The notes under the pieces: generated by a model
The model's input: only the letters and a program-made list of their open reading frames with translations
Database searches by the model: none
What the model was told of the DNA's origin: nothing
Assembly (NCBI GenBank): GCA_037043455.1
Contig: JAWPHD010005602.1
Span: 67,501-131,500, forward strand
Direction: 5' to 3'
DNA length: 64,000 nt
Origin: Cyrtodaria siliqua
Taxonomy: Eukaryota > Mollusca > Bivalvia > Adapedonta > Hiatellidae
Shown: one piece after another, positions 45,172 to 55,959 of the stretch
Position numbering within the stretch: the first letter of the stretch is position 1
How the letters are laid out: the number at the start of each line of letters is the position of its first letter
Position numbers and translations under genes: made by a program

Positions 45172-47501
45172 GTTAAGGTGACAATCATCTCTTCCGCTAA
45201 AGGAAACAACGTTAACGTTAATGGTAACAACTTTTCATGTCAACGCTAAAGGTAACAACTATTTATCTACGCTGAAGGTAACAACAGTTTTCAACATGTC
45301 AGATTTGGTTTTTATAAAATAAAAACAGACAAATCAATAACACTCAGTATTCGATCTTTTCTCACTTTCTGTTACAGCTTACACTGACCAGTGCGTGCGT
45401 GTACCGCTAAAACGTTTTGAATCAGGTGCCGCAGTAACTAACAAGAACCTGTTTACTCAATTTTCATTGAAACTGTAAACGTGTTAAAAACTGTTGTTAC
45501 TTTTAGCGTAGATAGTTGTTACCTTTAGCTTGACATGAAAAGTTGTTACCTTTAACGTTAGGGTTGTTACCTTTAGCCGAAGAGGTGATTGTTTCCTTTA
45601 GCGGAGGTACCTTTAGCGTTGAAATTGTTACCTTTAGCGGCGGCTGTGTTACCTTTAGAGGAATTACACAGAACTTTTTTTTCAAGGCGAATACACACTC
45701 AGCGTCTGGACTACTAGTATGTAATAATAGATAGAGTATGGACTTATCGAGTTTGTTGATTTCAACATCGAGTGTTTAGATCAACCAACAAGATCATACG
45801 CTATTTGTTTTGTAGCATGTCCATTTCATCTGTCTGCCGTACTTTAACTTCCGAAAACTGATAGATAGAGGACACCAAAAGGGGCGGCACTTTACTCCGA
45901 GAAGGGATATTTTTTAAATAACCAACGAGATGAGACAAACTCTATCTGTTTTGTAGTATGGTATACTAAGTGACACTGCCCGTACTCTAACTTCCATTTA
46001 TTAATTAGATTGTGGTAAAGCGCCGCCTCTTGTTTATCCGATTTATGCTGTGCTATGCTATGCATTCATCAAAGGCAATTTCACTGACCATACTATAACT
46101 TCCAATGACTGAAAGTTGGAGTAATGACAGCGTCATTTAGGATTTTATTAGTGGGTAGACAAGTGCTTTTTCCCCCTTTTTTCAAACAAACTTATGAAAT
46201 TAAAGAAAACTAGATAGCAAAACATTTAATGATACAGAATTATTATATTTTTTGGCTCATGTCCATTTTTCATGTCCATTTTGTGAGTATAAAACATAAG
46301 TTTTATTATGATTGGCCTTAGTGATAATGTTGTAACGCAGTTTCATAGAATTATCTAAATAGGTCTCCACTTTTGTTTTATAGTATTGGAAAATACACTG
46401 TATACACAAGGTGTGTCAGTGCATGTACTTGAGATAACTAATTCGTGAAATACAGGCTTTCAAGTAAGAGAAAATGAAGGATTTCATAAAAAATAGTAAA
46501 TCATTACACTTTATTTAAAGACGTAGCAATTAAGCTATTTGTCGCCGAATACTCACCAAAACTTCGAACATCTTTTTGTCAATACAAATTTTCGTCAAAA
46601 ATATTTCTGGTAAAGTTCGAAGTTTTGCTGAGTATTCGATGACGCATAGCTTAATTGCTGCGTCTTTAAACAAAGGGTAATGATTTATTCTTCTGGTTTT
46701 TTAGGAAATCCTTCCTGTTGCCTTATTTGAAAAGCTGGTATTGCACGTATCTTAAATTAAGCACATTGGCATCTACTGGGTACACAGGTATTTAGGACAT
46801 TTTTCAATATTTCATTATATTGGTAGCAGTTTGTAAACTAAATAAAGAAAACATACTGAGTAGTTTTGGCTTCATTCAATTTCTTATTTGATTTCAACAA
46901 ACTCGATAAGTCCATACTCTATCTATTATTATATACTAGTAGTCCAGACGCTGAGTGTGTATTCGCCTTGAAAAAAAAGTTCCGTGTAATTCCGCTCAAG
47001 GTAACACAGCCGCCGCTAAAGGTAACAATTTCAACGCTAAAGGTACCTCCGCTAAAGGAAACAATCACCTCTTCCGCTAAAGGTAACAACCCTAACGTTA
47101 AAGGTAACAACTTTTCATGTCAAGCTAAAGGTAACAACTATCTACGCTAAAAGTTACAACAGTTTTTAACATGTTTACAGTTTCAATGAAAATTGAGTAA
47201 ACAGGTTCTTGTTAGTTACTGTGGCACCTGATTCAAAACGTTTTAGCGGTACACGCACGCACTGGTCAGTGTAAGCTGTAACAGAGAGTGAGAAAAGATC
47301 GAATACTGAGTGTTATTGATTTGTCTGTTTTTATTTTATAAAAACCAAATCTGACATGTTGAAAACTGTTGTTACCTTCAGCGTAGATAAATAGTTGTTA
47401 CCTTTAGCGTTGACATGAAAAGTTGTTACCATTAATGTTAACGTTGTTTCCTTTAGCGGAAGAGATGATTGTTACCTTAAGCGGAGGTTGTTACCTTTAG
47501 C
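45168..47501. mobile_element. 2.3-kb imperfect palindrome: long terminal inverted repeats of about 590 bp
   Basis: 45,172-45,765 and 46,885-47,497 are near-identical reverse complements. Each arm carries several cgctaaaggtaacaac motifs near both of its own ends, so each arm is itself foldback-like. TTAA lies at both outer ends (before ggtgacaatcatctc; after gatgattgttacc), compatible with a TTAA target duplication. The interior holds a second inverted pair (46,385-46,830) and an unpaired segment in the left half (about 45,770-46,380). No transposase frame was seen. Confidence 0.85.
46385..46830. repeat. Inner inverted repeat of the palindrome
   Basis: The left arm (aggatttcataaaaaat, gcaattaagctat, cgaatactca, aaaacttcgaac) pairs with the right arm 46,610-46,715, and weaker pairing continues outward to about 46,385 and 46,830. 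Centre near 46,590-46,600. Confidence 0.8.
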
Positions 47502-47749
47502 GTTGCAACTGTTTAGGCTCGTTGGTCCCAAAGGACCAGTAAAAACAACACTACTGATTTGTAGCACACAAGTAAAACACAAATGCTGTTGTAAACTCTT
47601 ATAATATGTTTATGTATATATGAGTACATGTACTTGCATATATCCTAATAGATCGCTCACAAGCAGAATGGAGACAAAAAATATCATAAGATTGCAAATC
47701 GTAACAACTTTATTACCAGCTAGGTCTACTTACCTTTAATTTAATAATA
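47502..47749. repeat. Fragment of repeat family R4
   Basis: ggtcccaaaggaccagta and aacactactgatttgtag (47,523-47,566) match units at 55.56 and 60.77 kb. The rest is unassigned. Confidence 0.55.
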
Positions 47750-48082
47750 TTGTATAGCAGATATGTTATAATGTATGTATTAAACATCACAATATTACTA
47801 GCAACATATGCAAATGGATTGAACTACAAGTTATTACAACATTCGTTACAGTTCTCTCCATTGGTTTTACCAACTGCACTTGCGAGTCTAGGCTTGTCTA
47901 TTGACCTAGAGGGTCAGATTCGAGCCTACAACAAGGCAACACTTTTGTTAAGTCATAATATAGTAACAATGTTGGAGAGAAAAAAAACACGGAATATATC
48001 GGATTGGTTCCTACCATGCGGCATGCGAGTACTCTCCGCGAGTACTCAGAAGCATAAAACAGCAAATATAAAATGGAATTAG
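47750..48082 (+). CDS. Hypothetical 110-aa ORF with N-terminal hydrophobic segment
   Basis: An ATG-initiated frame: the second Met begins YVLNITILLATYANGLN, which could be a signal peptide. Downstream comes LNYKLLQHSLQFSPLVLP and a hydrophilic end. No domain is recognised, no splice partner or polyadenylation signal was found, and codon use gives no support. It may well be a chance frame. Confidence 0.15.
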   Translation: MYSRYVIMYVLNITILLATYANGLNYKLLQHSLQFSPLVLPTALASLGLSIDLEGQIRAYNKATLLLSHNIVTMLERKKTRNISDWFLPCGMRVLSASTQKHKTANIKWN

Positions 48083-48404
48083 TGTATTAACATATGCAAA
48101 GGAAATATGAATGCAAATGAGTATGTAGAAAATACTCGTATATCTCATAAAACCAACAGAACATAACGTTACATACAGACATGTTATCATTATTTCTTAT
48201 TTTTACTTTCTTTTACAATCACAAAATGTGTTAGTGTCTGCGATTATATTAGTGTATGTCATCAGAAATATATGGCGAGACGTGCACAAGGAAATATGAG
48301 GCTGCGTCTCACTAGATTGAAATGACCTTAATGACTTCGAGGGAATGATACATTTGAGTGTCAGATCTACAAATACGTAATTATTATTTGTATAAATAAT
48401 GCTT
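48083..48404. other. No feature recognised
   Basis: AT-rich spacer before the SINE. Confidence 0.3.
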
Positions 48405-48672
48405 TGTTTTGTTTGTTTGTTTGTTTGTTTGTTTGTTTATATGGTGTTTTACGTCATTTTCAACACATGCAAGGTTATATATGATGGTTGATTTATTGTG
48501 GGGAATGCATACCACCCACTTTTCCTGGGTAGAACCAGTACTGTACACCTCCCGCCATCCGTAAGAATCGACACTTCTTCACTTATCAGCTCCCAGTGAG
48601 ATTCGAACCCGCAGCGGTGAGAGGCGAAGATTTGCAACGCAACGTCGTTAACCATGCGGCCACGGACTCTTG
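48405..48672 (-). repeat. tRNA-derived SINE S1, near full length
   Basis: On the minus strand the head reads gtccgtggccgcatggttaa, containing a Pol III A-box-like TGGCCGCATGG, then a B-box GGGTTCGAATC about 45 bp on. The body (cactgggagctgataagtg, gtggtatgcattcccc) leads to gacgtaaaacaccat and an (aaac)n tail (48,409-48,440 on plus). The tail junction resembles the SINE stubs at 2321 and 39,949, so they share a 3' end type. A V-SINE/RUDI-like mollusc SINE is possible. Confidence 0.9.
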
Positions 48673-48956
48673 ATATATGTGCTATTTAGTTTTTGCCTCA
48701 ATATTCTTACACAGAATTTGCGCATATAAACCTTACAGCCAATAAAGTAAATATAGATTTAATTATATTTAAGACTATACCATTGCTCGCCTGCAGAATG
48801 GCAGGCTCCAATCAGAGTGCAGATCCAGTCATATTGCAGATCATTTCACAGTCATGCGTGTTAAAATACTATTATTATTAGGTATGTAGTCTTACACAAG
48901 GCAGCATTATCTCACACAATATTGTGTTAAAATGTTAAAATATTTGAAAAATGTTT
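48673..48956. other. No feature recognised
   Basis: Unique-looking DNA; a 62-codon plus frame (48,693-48,881) has no recognisable feature. Confidence 0.25.
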
Positions 48957-49501
48957 GCTATTGTTCGGGGCGCTTGTTTGAGCCAAAAGTTTTTTGAACT
49001 TTTCAGACAAAATTCTTCTAGTACCTAAATAAGTATATCAGAGATACAGACATTTTTAGTGGTAAATAAAAAATACCTTACTTTTAAACATCGGTTGAGA
49101 AATAAAGAAATCATGCGCGAAAGCAGTTTTGATTGAAAAACTCCGCTGCATGAACATATTTCAAAATTATTTGTTTTAGAATTGTTATCCAAACATAGTT
49201 TTAAATTGTTGGATATTCATAAATTAAGACACCCTGAAGGTTCTATAGCAAAATATGAAAGCTAACTGAAGTTATTAAAATTTCTTAATTTTCTGCTGTC
49301 CGACTAACGATGCATTTACATAAGAAAAGCCACTTTATGCTGTAGAATATGTATTTCTCAACCGATTTTCAAAACTAAAGTATTTTCATTTACCACTGGA
49401 AATACCAGTTCTAATGATAAATAATTTGATGTAGTACTATTTGAATTGCTCAAGCTACTGCAGAAAAAAGTTTCGCTCAAACAAGCGCCCCGAACAATAG
49501 T
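48957..49501. mobile_element. Foldback (MITE-like) element F2, about 545 bp
   Basis: Arms of roughly 170 bp: ctattgttcggggcgcttgt and tttgagc at the left end match, inverted, gctcaaacaagcgccccgaa at the right end. Inner matches include agtggtaaat.aaaaatac and cggttgagaaata. The interior is non-coding. No target duplication identified. Confidence 0.85.
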
Positions 49502-49699
49502 GTACGAACCTACTACGGAATGAATGTGGTTGTTTCCTACCATTCTGCATGTGATTGATCAGCAATGTCTGCATGCAACTACAGTTATGCATGCAACTAC
49601 AGTTATGCAATATAGTTATTCTTAAAGATCCTCTTCATGCATGAGTATATATGTTCATAGAACACCTTTTATAAAAGGACACGGCGTCCTGAATGTGAG
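49502..49699. other. Laccase B 3' flank
   Basis: Contains a 17-bp direct duplication (gcatgcaactacagttat, 49,571-49,606). No canonical polyadenylation signal was found on the minus strand. Confidence 0.35.
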
Positions 49700-49794
49700 T
49701 CATCCACTTAGTAGCAAACAGACGCCAGCAAGGAGAGCAATAACACCAACGGCTGATGACCTGCTTCCTTTTAGTGCAGAATTTACAGACCCAC
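49700..49794 (-). CDS. Laccase B, last coding exon
   Basis: After acttccatttcag, 95 nt encode the Ser-rich spacer and hydrophobic tail, then TGA. Confidence 0.88.
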
Positions 49795-52700
49795 CTGAAA
49801 TGGAAGTAAAATATAAGGAAGTTATAAAAGGAACTGCTTGACAGAAACGTTAGCGATCAAACACAACCTGGAACATTATCAATCTCATTAAAATCAGACC
49901 CTTTATCACGAAAAAGCGGAGAGTATCAAGCGTAATTAGGATATGCTTTTAATGAGATTGGCACATATGCGCTAGTTCCCTTGACAAACACAGCAACACC
50001 ACTACATATATACCAGCGGCCTAGCTTTATTGCTTATAGGAACAGCGATAAACTATAGAATAACGTCAAATGACTTTGTTTAGGTCTTGATCAATGAATA
50101 AACTGAAAACGTATTCAATCATGTTCTCAAATAATGAAGTATAGAAGAAGACGAATTCGCGTCGGCGTTTAGACACAGTGTCAAATAAATATCTTTCGTG
50201 TTTTTTTAAATATGCTTTATAGAAAGAAAAATAATAATAATTTCTTATTGCGCCACCACTGTTGACATTGATTACCCGAACTCACCTCCTTTATTCATGA
50301 AGTTGCGGCAGGTAGGAAAGTCGGCCGGTGCGGTGGGTTTCAAACTCCCCTCATTGATGATCATTCCCATGCCGTTGGTATTGTGTAGGTCGATATGACA
50401 GTGAAGGAACCACATTCCAGGGTTGTCGGACACAAACCGGATCACGATATATCCACCTGGTAAAAATCAACATATGTGCAAAGCTACAAACGTCATTTGA
50501 AAAAATAACTAAATTATCTAGAAATGATACGACTCTGGGCCTTGTTATAATAAACATCAGGTGGATTTTTTATTGATAATATGTAAGACTCAAAACTGGG
50601 GTCTGCATATGTGTGTTATTGTTTAAGCTTGTTGCTATATTAATAATAAAAGAAATAGGTTGACCTCGTAAGCATAATTAGAACACAGGAAACCAAAACC
50701 AAACAACGACAAGACAAGCATAATGGCGACCTGAAAACAGGTCAACCAATAAACCTGCAGTGCGTTGCAAAATAATAGTCTTGATAAACTCTTGTTAGAA
50801 TTAGTGGAGTGTAACCTATTGAGAATTGATTTTGGAGTTGAACTTGTCAAAGGTACGTTTTGAAAAGTCAGAAACTGTTTACTAACGTTATTGTACATAT
50901 AATACATTCCCATTATCATTGGCGCAGAACAGAATAAATCCAGAAAAGGTCCATTACACTTGTTGACGCTTGATGCAAACGCTATCAAGAACGTCTCCTG
51001 AATTATTAATTGACCAAACTAAATTCCAGAGTCTTCATAATCTTTATCACAATAGTATTGTTTGACGTGATATTTAATGGCGGTAAGACAAGAAGTTAAA
51101 AGTTTGGAGATGTTTGTAGAATCAGAGATAACACTTTAAAGGACTGTTTGTGTAATTTGGGGATCCAAGGCACAGTTGGAAAAGAAATATAAAAAGATCG
51201 GACAGGGGAAGTTTGTTTTGCTTTTTGTCTACCCCAGTCTTGAAAGCGATGCACTGTGTTATATGCATGGACACAACAGTGTCCTCTGGACACAACAGTG
51301 TCCTCAGTAGATTGATCTTGAGTACACTCTATCGCTCCATTGAACTTATCTCGTTAAAATTCTAATAAATTATCTATAACCTACACATATAGCAGTTATA
51401 GGTACAATAGATGAAATATAGCTACCTGTTGGGACAACAACTGTATCTTTCTCCGGTGGATCGTCACTCAACCCTGGTACTTTGCCAAGATTCCAGTCGC
51501 TGTTGTTCCAGTTGGCCGTACTACAATAACCGAAGTTATCCGTACAGCTGATATCGTCGTTGTTGCTTATCAGTTCCCCGGTTGTTTTGTTGTAGGTTCC
51601 AAGTCCAACTTTCATCACGTAGAAGGAGTGTCCGTGCAGATGAACGGGGTGGGACCACCCAGAACCCGTGCCTAGATTGATAAACACCATCTGTATAACT
51701 TTATTTGAGTCAATATTCTGCACGTATGTCCATTTGCACATGCCGTTATTATTGCATTCCTCTTCATCACACGGGCTCGTAATCTCCGTTGGCTGAGTCA
51801 GAAGCGACACTGTTGGTGGTACAAATTCGCGACCATTAACTGACCCAGGAGTGTTACCTTCAGGTCCAGGAAAGGCGAAATTGAAGAAGTACTCAGCATC
51901 CACTGTATCGCCCATTATACTAGTAGGGTTGCGTATGGGGTCGTTATTCTTAACATCATTAAAATTCAAACAGCTTCTATTGGCGGTTATTGGGTAATAC
52001 TGGTAGGGGCAGTTGAATGTTACACAGTCAATAGTGCAATTCTCTATTCTGTTGTTAACAGGGTTGGGATTATACGTTCCAGGCCCATCAACAAATTCTA
52101 AAACTGCTTCAGCGGCGTGGTATTTATTATAATTCAAACTGTTTGGCGTCTCTATCGTTTCAGCAATCAGGAGTGTTTGTTTAGACGTTGGTTGACCGGG
52201 TGCTTGCCAATAAAAGTCATATCGCTCTCCCGGGTGAATTATAATCGATTGAAACGATTTTTGTTCCAAATTATACGCATCTGACCCACGCAAAACTAAC
52301 CTTTGACCGGGGATATAAACTCTCATCGGATACAGGGTCATTGCACCTATCACCCTAAATCGGTACAGAATTCCCGTCCGTATACTGAATCGCTCCAGGG
52401 GTGCTCCATTGTGTGTGGTATTTGTTAACCAAAAACGAGCCTTACCGTTCACCAGCCCAGACTGGAATTCGTATCTACTAAATTGTCCCAAGTCCACTGA
52501 ATAAGTTGTCGGAATTTTTTGGCCAGTTTTGAAATCAAACTGCTCGGTAATCATTCGTTGGTATGCTTCCTCCGGATCCATGAAATGATTCCAATCTTGA
52601 AGAGTTACAATGATCTCATTGTCATTGCGAACTACAGGGGTTTTCGCTGGTCTTACTATCAAAGGTCCATAGAGGCCCATACTTCTCTGATCGCCGATGT

Positions 52701-53235
52701 GGGCGTGGTAAAACGCGGTTCCTGGGGGGAAGGCTGTAAATCTATACACAAACGATTGCCCGGGTAAGATGGGACACTGTGTGACGAACGCAACACCATC
52801 CATCCATGGTGTACCTTTCTGATGTAGACCGTGGAAGTGGACAGTTACGCTGTCGGTATGCATCTCATTTTGGACTGTTATTTGTAATGTTTGGTTCTCG
52901 AAAACCTCAATCCGAGGTCCCGGAAATTTTCCATTGATGGAAATCACAAGCCGGGAGCCCTCTCCATCAGCTGTGATAACGAGACTGATCTGTTCCGGTG
53001 TTAGTATCGTACCGTTTGGGCGCGTCTTAAGTATTCCCTGGTCGGGGTAAACCAGCTGCTTTTCCTTGTACAGTATCATGGTCACCCGATGCTCAATTAT
53101 AAAAGTACACGAGCACACGAGATCGGTACGATTACAAATACAGTCTTCCGGTGTGGCCAGGGGCTGAGTGGTCGATTCTTGGCCAGCGACATAACCCCCG
53201 AACTGCACAAGTACCAATTTCAAAAGCATATTCAT
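49700..53235 (-). CDS. Laccase B: secreted laccase-type multicopper oxidase, probably GPI-anchored
   Basis: Coding exons join 53,235-51,426, 50,456-50,286 and 49,794-49,700 (2076 nt, 691 aa), with phase-1 introns of 969 and 491 bp. It starts with a signal peptide (MNMLLKLVLVQFGGYVAGQ). Copper segments HFHGLHQ, HAH, HPVHLHGH and HCHIDLH with NTNGM are all intact. The last exon encodes GGSVNSALKGSRSS and a hydrophobic end, VGVIALLAGVCLLLSG, without cytoplasmic tail. Exon phases and the 1810- and 171-nt lengths equal those of laccase A. By eye the proteins agree over most of their length, differing mostly in the N-terminus and the 390-430 loop. Phenol oxidation with O2 at the cell surface or in secreted matrix is the family role; the substrate here is unknown. 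Confidence 0.93.
50286..50456 (-). CDS. Laccase B, second coding exon
   Basis: 171 nt from atttttaccag|GTGG to GGAG|GTGAGT on the minus strand; encodes the HCHIDLH type 1/type 3 copper segment with the axial Met. Confidence 0.92.
50457..51425 (-). other. Laccase B intron 1
   Basis: 969 bp. Includes a box near 51,183-51,209 with gaaatataaaaagatcgg, shared with the insertion in T1 (324-352). A 117-codon minus frame (50,988-50,635) is unsupported. Confidence 0.6.
51426..53235 (-). CDS. Laccase B, first coding exon
   Basis: Donor AACAG|GTAGC at 51,425. The exon begins at 53,254 after ttctttttttacag, 19 nt upstream of the ATG, so a separate 5' UTR exon is implied, as in laccase A. Confidence 0.93.
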
Positions 53236-53254
53236 AATAATTCACTGTAGGAGT

Positions 53255-54978
53255 CTGTAAAAAAAGAAGCATACCTTTACGAATTTGTTCTAACTCTGCC
53301 ATCCCAATGTGCATGTTATAATGTCTATATATATATATATATATACATGTATTTAAAGTGACCCAAATGTTTAGACCCTTAATAAATACCATCTGATTTA
53401 CCACGCACCTGTTGTGAAATACGGTGAATTATTTGGTGTACACGTGTAATGAGTTCAAATCGTCCATTTACGACGAGATTGTGTGCCCTTCTTTTTTTCG
53501 GATCGTCCGTTATGTCGCCTACTGATCAGATACCACTATTGATTTGGGGCTTCTGATTGGTTAAAAAAGTATAGGGTTTGGGGCTTCTGATTGGTTAAAA
53601 AAAGTATAGGGTCTATTAGGAAATATAGTCAGATTGTAAGGTAGATTCTGATTGGATTAAATTACCCAAATCATAACAAATCCTCATAAAACATAAAAAA
53701 AAAAAAATTCCAACTTTAAACATGTTCATTAAGGATATTTGTATTGAAATTTGCATTTTTATGGGTACAACTGTATTGAGAGTATATTTGCAAAAAGTAC
53801 AATTTATTTACTGCCATTCTGTGGGTGGCCACGTTCAGTGCAATATTAGAGGCTGAAAGCATTACATTACCCCCAATTTACTGGTCATTTTTGAGTATCT
53901 CTAAGACAGTTCTTTAAAAAATGTTAGGTTTTATCATCCGTTCTGATATAGGAATAGGGATTGTAGGCCAAAAGGCTATAATGGAGGTCTATGGGAAATG
54001 CAGTAGTGGTATATAAACCTACTCTGCACATCATCTGACCAAACTGTGAACATATCAGAGAGAGAGATGGCATATATCAATGTTGACCTATGGTCATGAA
54101 ACGTTTCATATACAGTTCATCCTTATTAATTATCCAACGCAGATTTCCACCACGTTTCATAAACTTTAACACTAAAAACAACTGCTCAATAATTTCGTGA
54201 AGGATTGCATCTCGTGTCTTCAAACTTTACAGGTAGACTGTACTTGGTGAAATAAGTACACGGCAGGCGACACAAGTGTTCCGTGGAACCGCCTTCTTGT
54301 TTATTGAAATAGACAGTCAAGTACATAAACAATAAATATAATGACTATATACGAGTATAATTACAAGAGGATTTATGTTTAAGGAGATATATATCACACA
54401 TTAATATGTTCAGTTGCAAAATAAAATGGACACTGAGTTTTGTTTAGATTTACTGTATAAAGTTTTTTTAGAATTAAATTGACAAATTCCAAAATGAATA
54501 TGCCATGTTTGGTACCAAAGTTTTTATCATTCCATTACCAATATCGTGTTTCGTTTGTTTTTCAATAGGTTGAATCATTAAGGGACTGTTGCTTGATATA
54601 GAGGATAGGGTATAAAGTAAAATTGTCAGGGTGTACACTTTCTTTTGAAACTGAGTATAGATTACGTATCTTGTAGTCTGTAATCTAAATTACAAAATGA
54701 AAATTGCATGTACTCCTGAAATAAAAGCTGAATATTAATCAATATGTAACATACCTGCAAATATATTAATAATATATTTATGATATGAAATAAAAAAAAT
54801 GGATATGTTGGCTTTTCGTAAAGTGCAAACTTCCACTCCACCAAGATGTCGCGAAGCATAGAGAAGATCTATCTATACGTGAATAATTTTATTAAGTGAA
54901 TAATTATATTAGTAAACGTAGATACATTATAACAGGGTCAGATGTACACATATGCTTTCAAAGTGTATGCTTTTTTAT
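53255..54978. other. Upstream of laccase B: short tandem repeats, no gene
   Basis: (TA)n at about 53,323-53,345. A 38-bp direct duplication (tttggggcttctgattgg) lies at 53,538-53,615. A non-coding first exon and the promoter of laccase B should lie in or beyond this region but were not recognised. Confidence 0.4.
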
Positions 54979-55316
54979 TTAAGGGGACACACGGACATTT
55001 TGATTGTTTTAAACCTCGCGGCGTCCCGTTAATTTTTCTACATAAATTGCATTTGTTCAATCAGTAATATTAATTATACGAAGAGTATGAAACAAACTGT
55101 TTTTGCATATTTCTAACTGTTGATTTTATTGCACCAATAATATATTTAAACCTTTTGTAGAATAGCGAAGAAAAAATGAAAACTCAACATTTAAATTTAA
55201 TATATGAAAGCATGTTTCAAGTTAAAACGATACTGGATTAATACATCGAGACGCTAATTTTAATGCCTGATGAAAAACCCTTCAAGATTGTCATGTGTCC
55301 CTTTAAAAGAAAACAT
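54979..55316 (+). mobile_element. MITE M3 with TTAA flanks
   Basis: TTAA at 54,979-54,982 and 55,313-55,316 flank a 330-bp copy: ggggacacacggacatttt and aagattgtcatgtgtccct ends, with a ggcgtcccgttaatttt block as in M1 and M2. Confidence 0.88.
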
Positions 55317-55429
55317 CAATATAATAAGAAGGACGGAATAGTGATGAGTTTATTTCTTTTCCCGTCTTATAACATACTTCCCATCTTTACTGGCGTACCG
55401 ACATAATCAATCAGTAAACAACAATAGAT

Positions 55430-55735
55430 AAATAAGAAAACAAATACTGGAAAGAGGATCCCTTGAAAGCAACAGACACAAACAAGATAAACAAGTAGCA
55501 GACTCTGAGTTATTGTCTGTTCATGAGAAGTAATATAATTTGCAACACCTCTCTGATGATCCCAAAGGACCAGTAAGTAACAACACTACTGGTTTGTAGT
55601 TGAGGCGACTTTATACAGCAGACACACAGCACTAAACAAACTCTAGCGTGAGTGTCAATAAATACTGAAAAGTGGATCCTTAAAAAGCAACAAACACAAA
55701 CAAGAAGGAAAAATAGCAGATTCGGTTTTTTAGAC
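55430..55735 (+). repeat. Repeat family R4, partial units
   Basis: aagcaacagacacaaacaag, cccaaaggaccagtaag, aacactactggtttgtag and aataaatactgaaaagtgga follow in the same order as at 60.64-61.51 kb. Function unknown. Confidence 0.75.
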
Positions 55736-55959
55736 CGTGAGCCATATCCTTTTTTGTTACCATCTCAAGGGACAAAATCTTACTAGTACCATGTTATTGA
55801 GTACCTTGTAGAGAAATAAAACAATTCATGATAGCAGTGTGAACAGGGTAGCTGATTCTTGTTATTAGAGTTATCTCCCCCTTTTAAGCAAAACTCTTGT
55901 TTATTTAAAAAATCGTTTTCGCTGAAACTAGAAGAGCTACAGGTCTAATATTTTGCATG

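Noticed and set aside
45503..47150. Short frames with KVTQPPLKVTI and KGNNPNVKGNN repeats on both strands
   Set aside because: They are translations of the cgctaaaggtaacaac arrays in the palindrome arms.
48405..48672. Functional tRNA gene
   Set aside because: A- and B-box-like sequences are present, but the head is followed by a SINE body and an (aaac)n tail, and no cloverleaf 3' end is formed.
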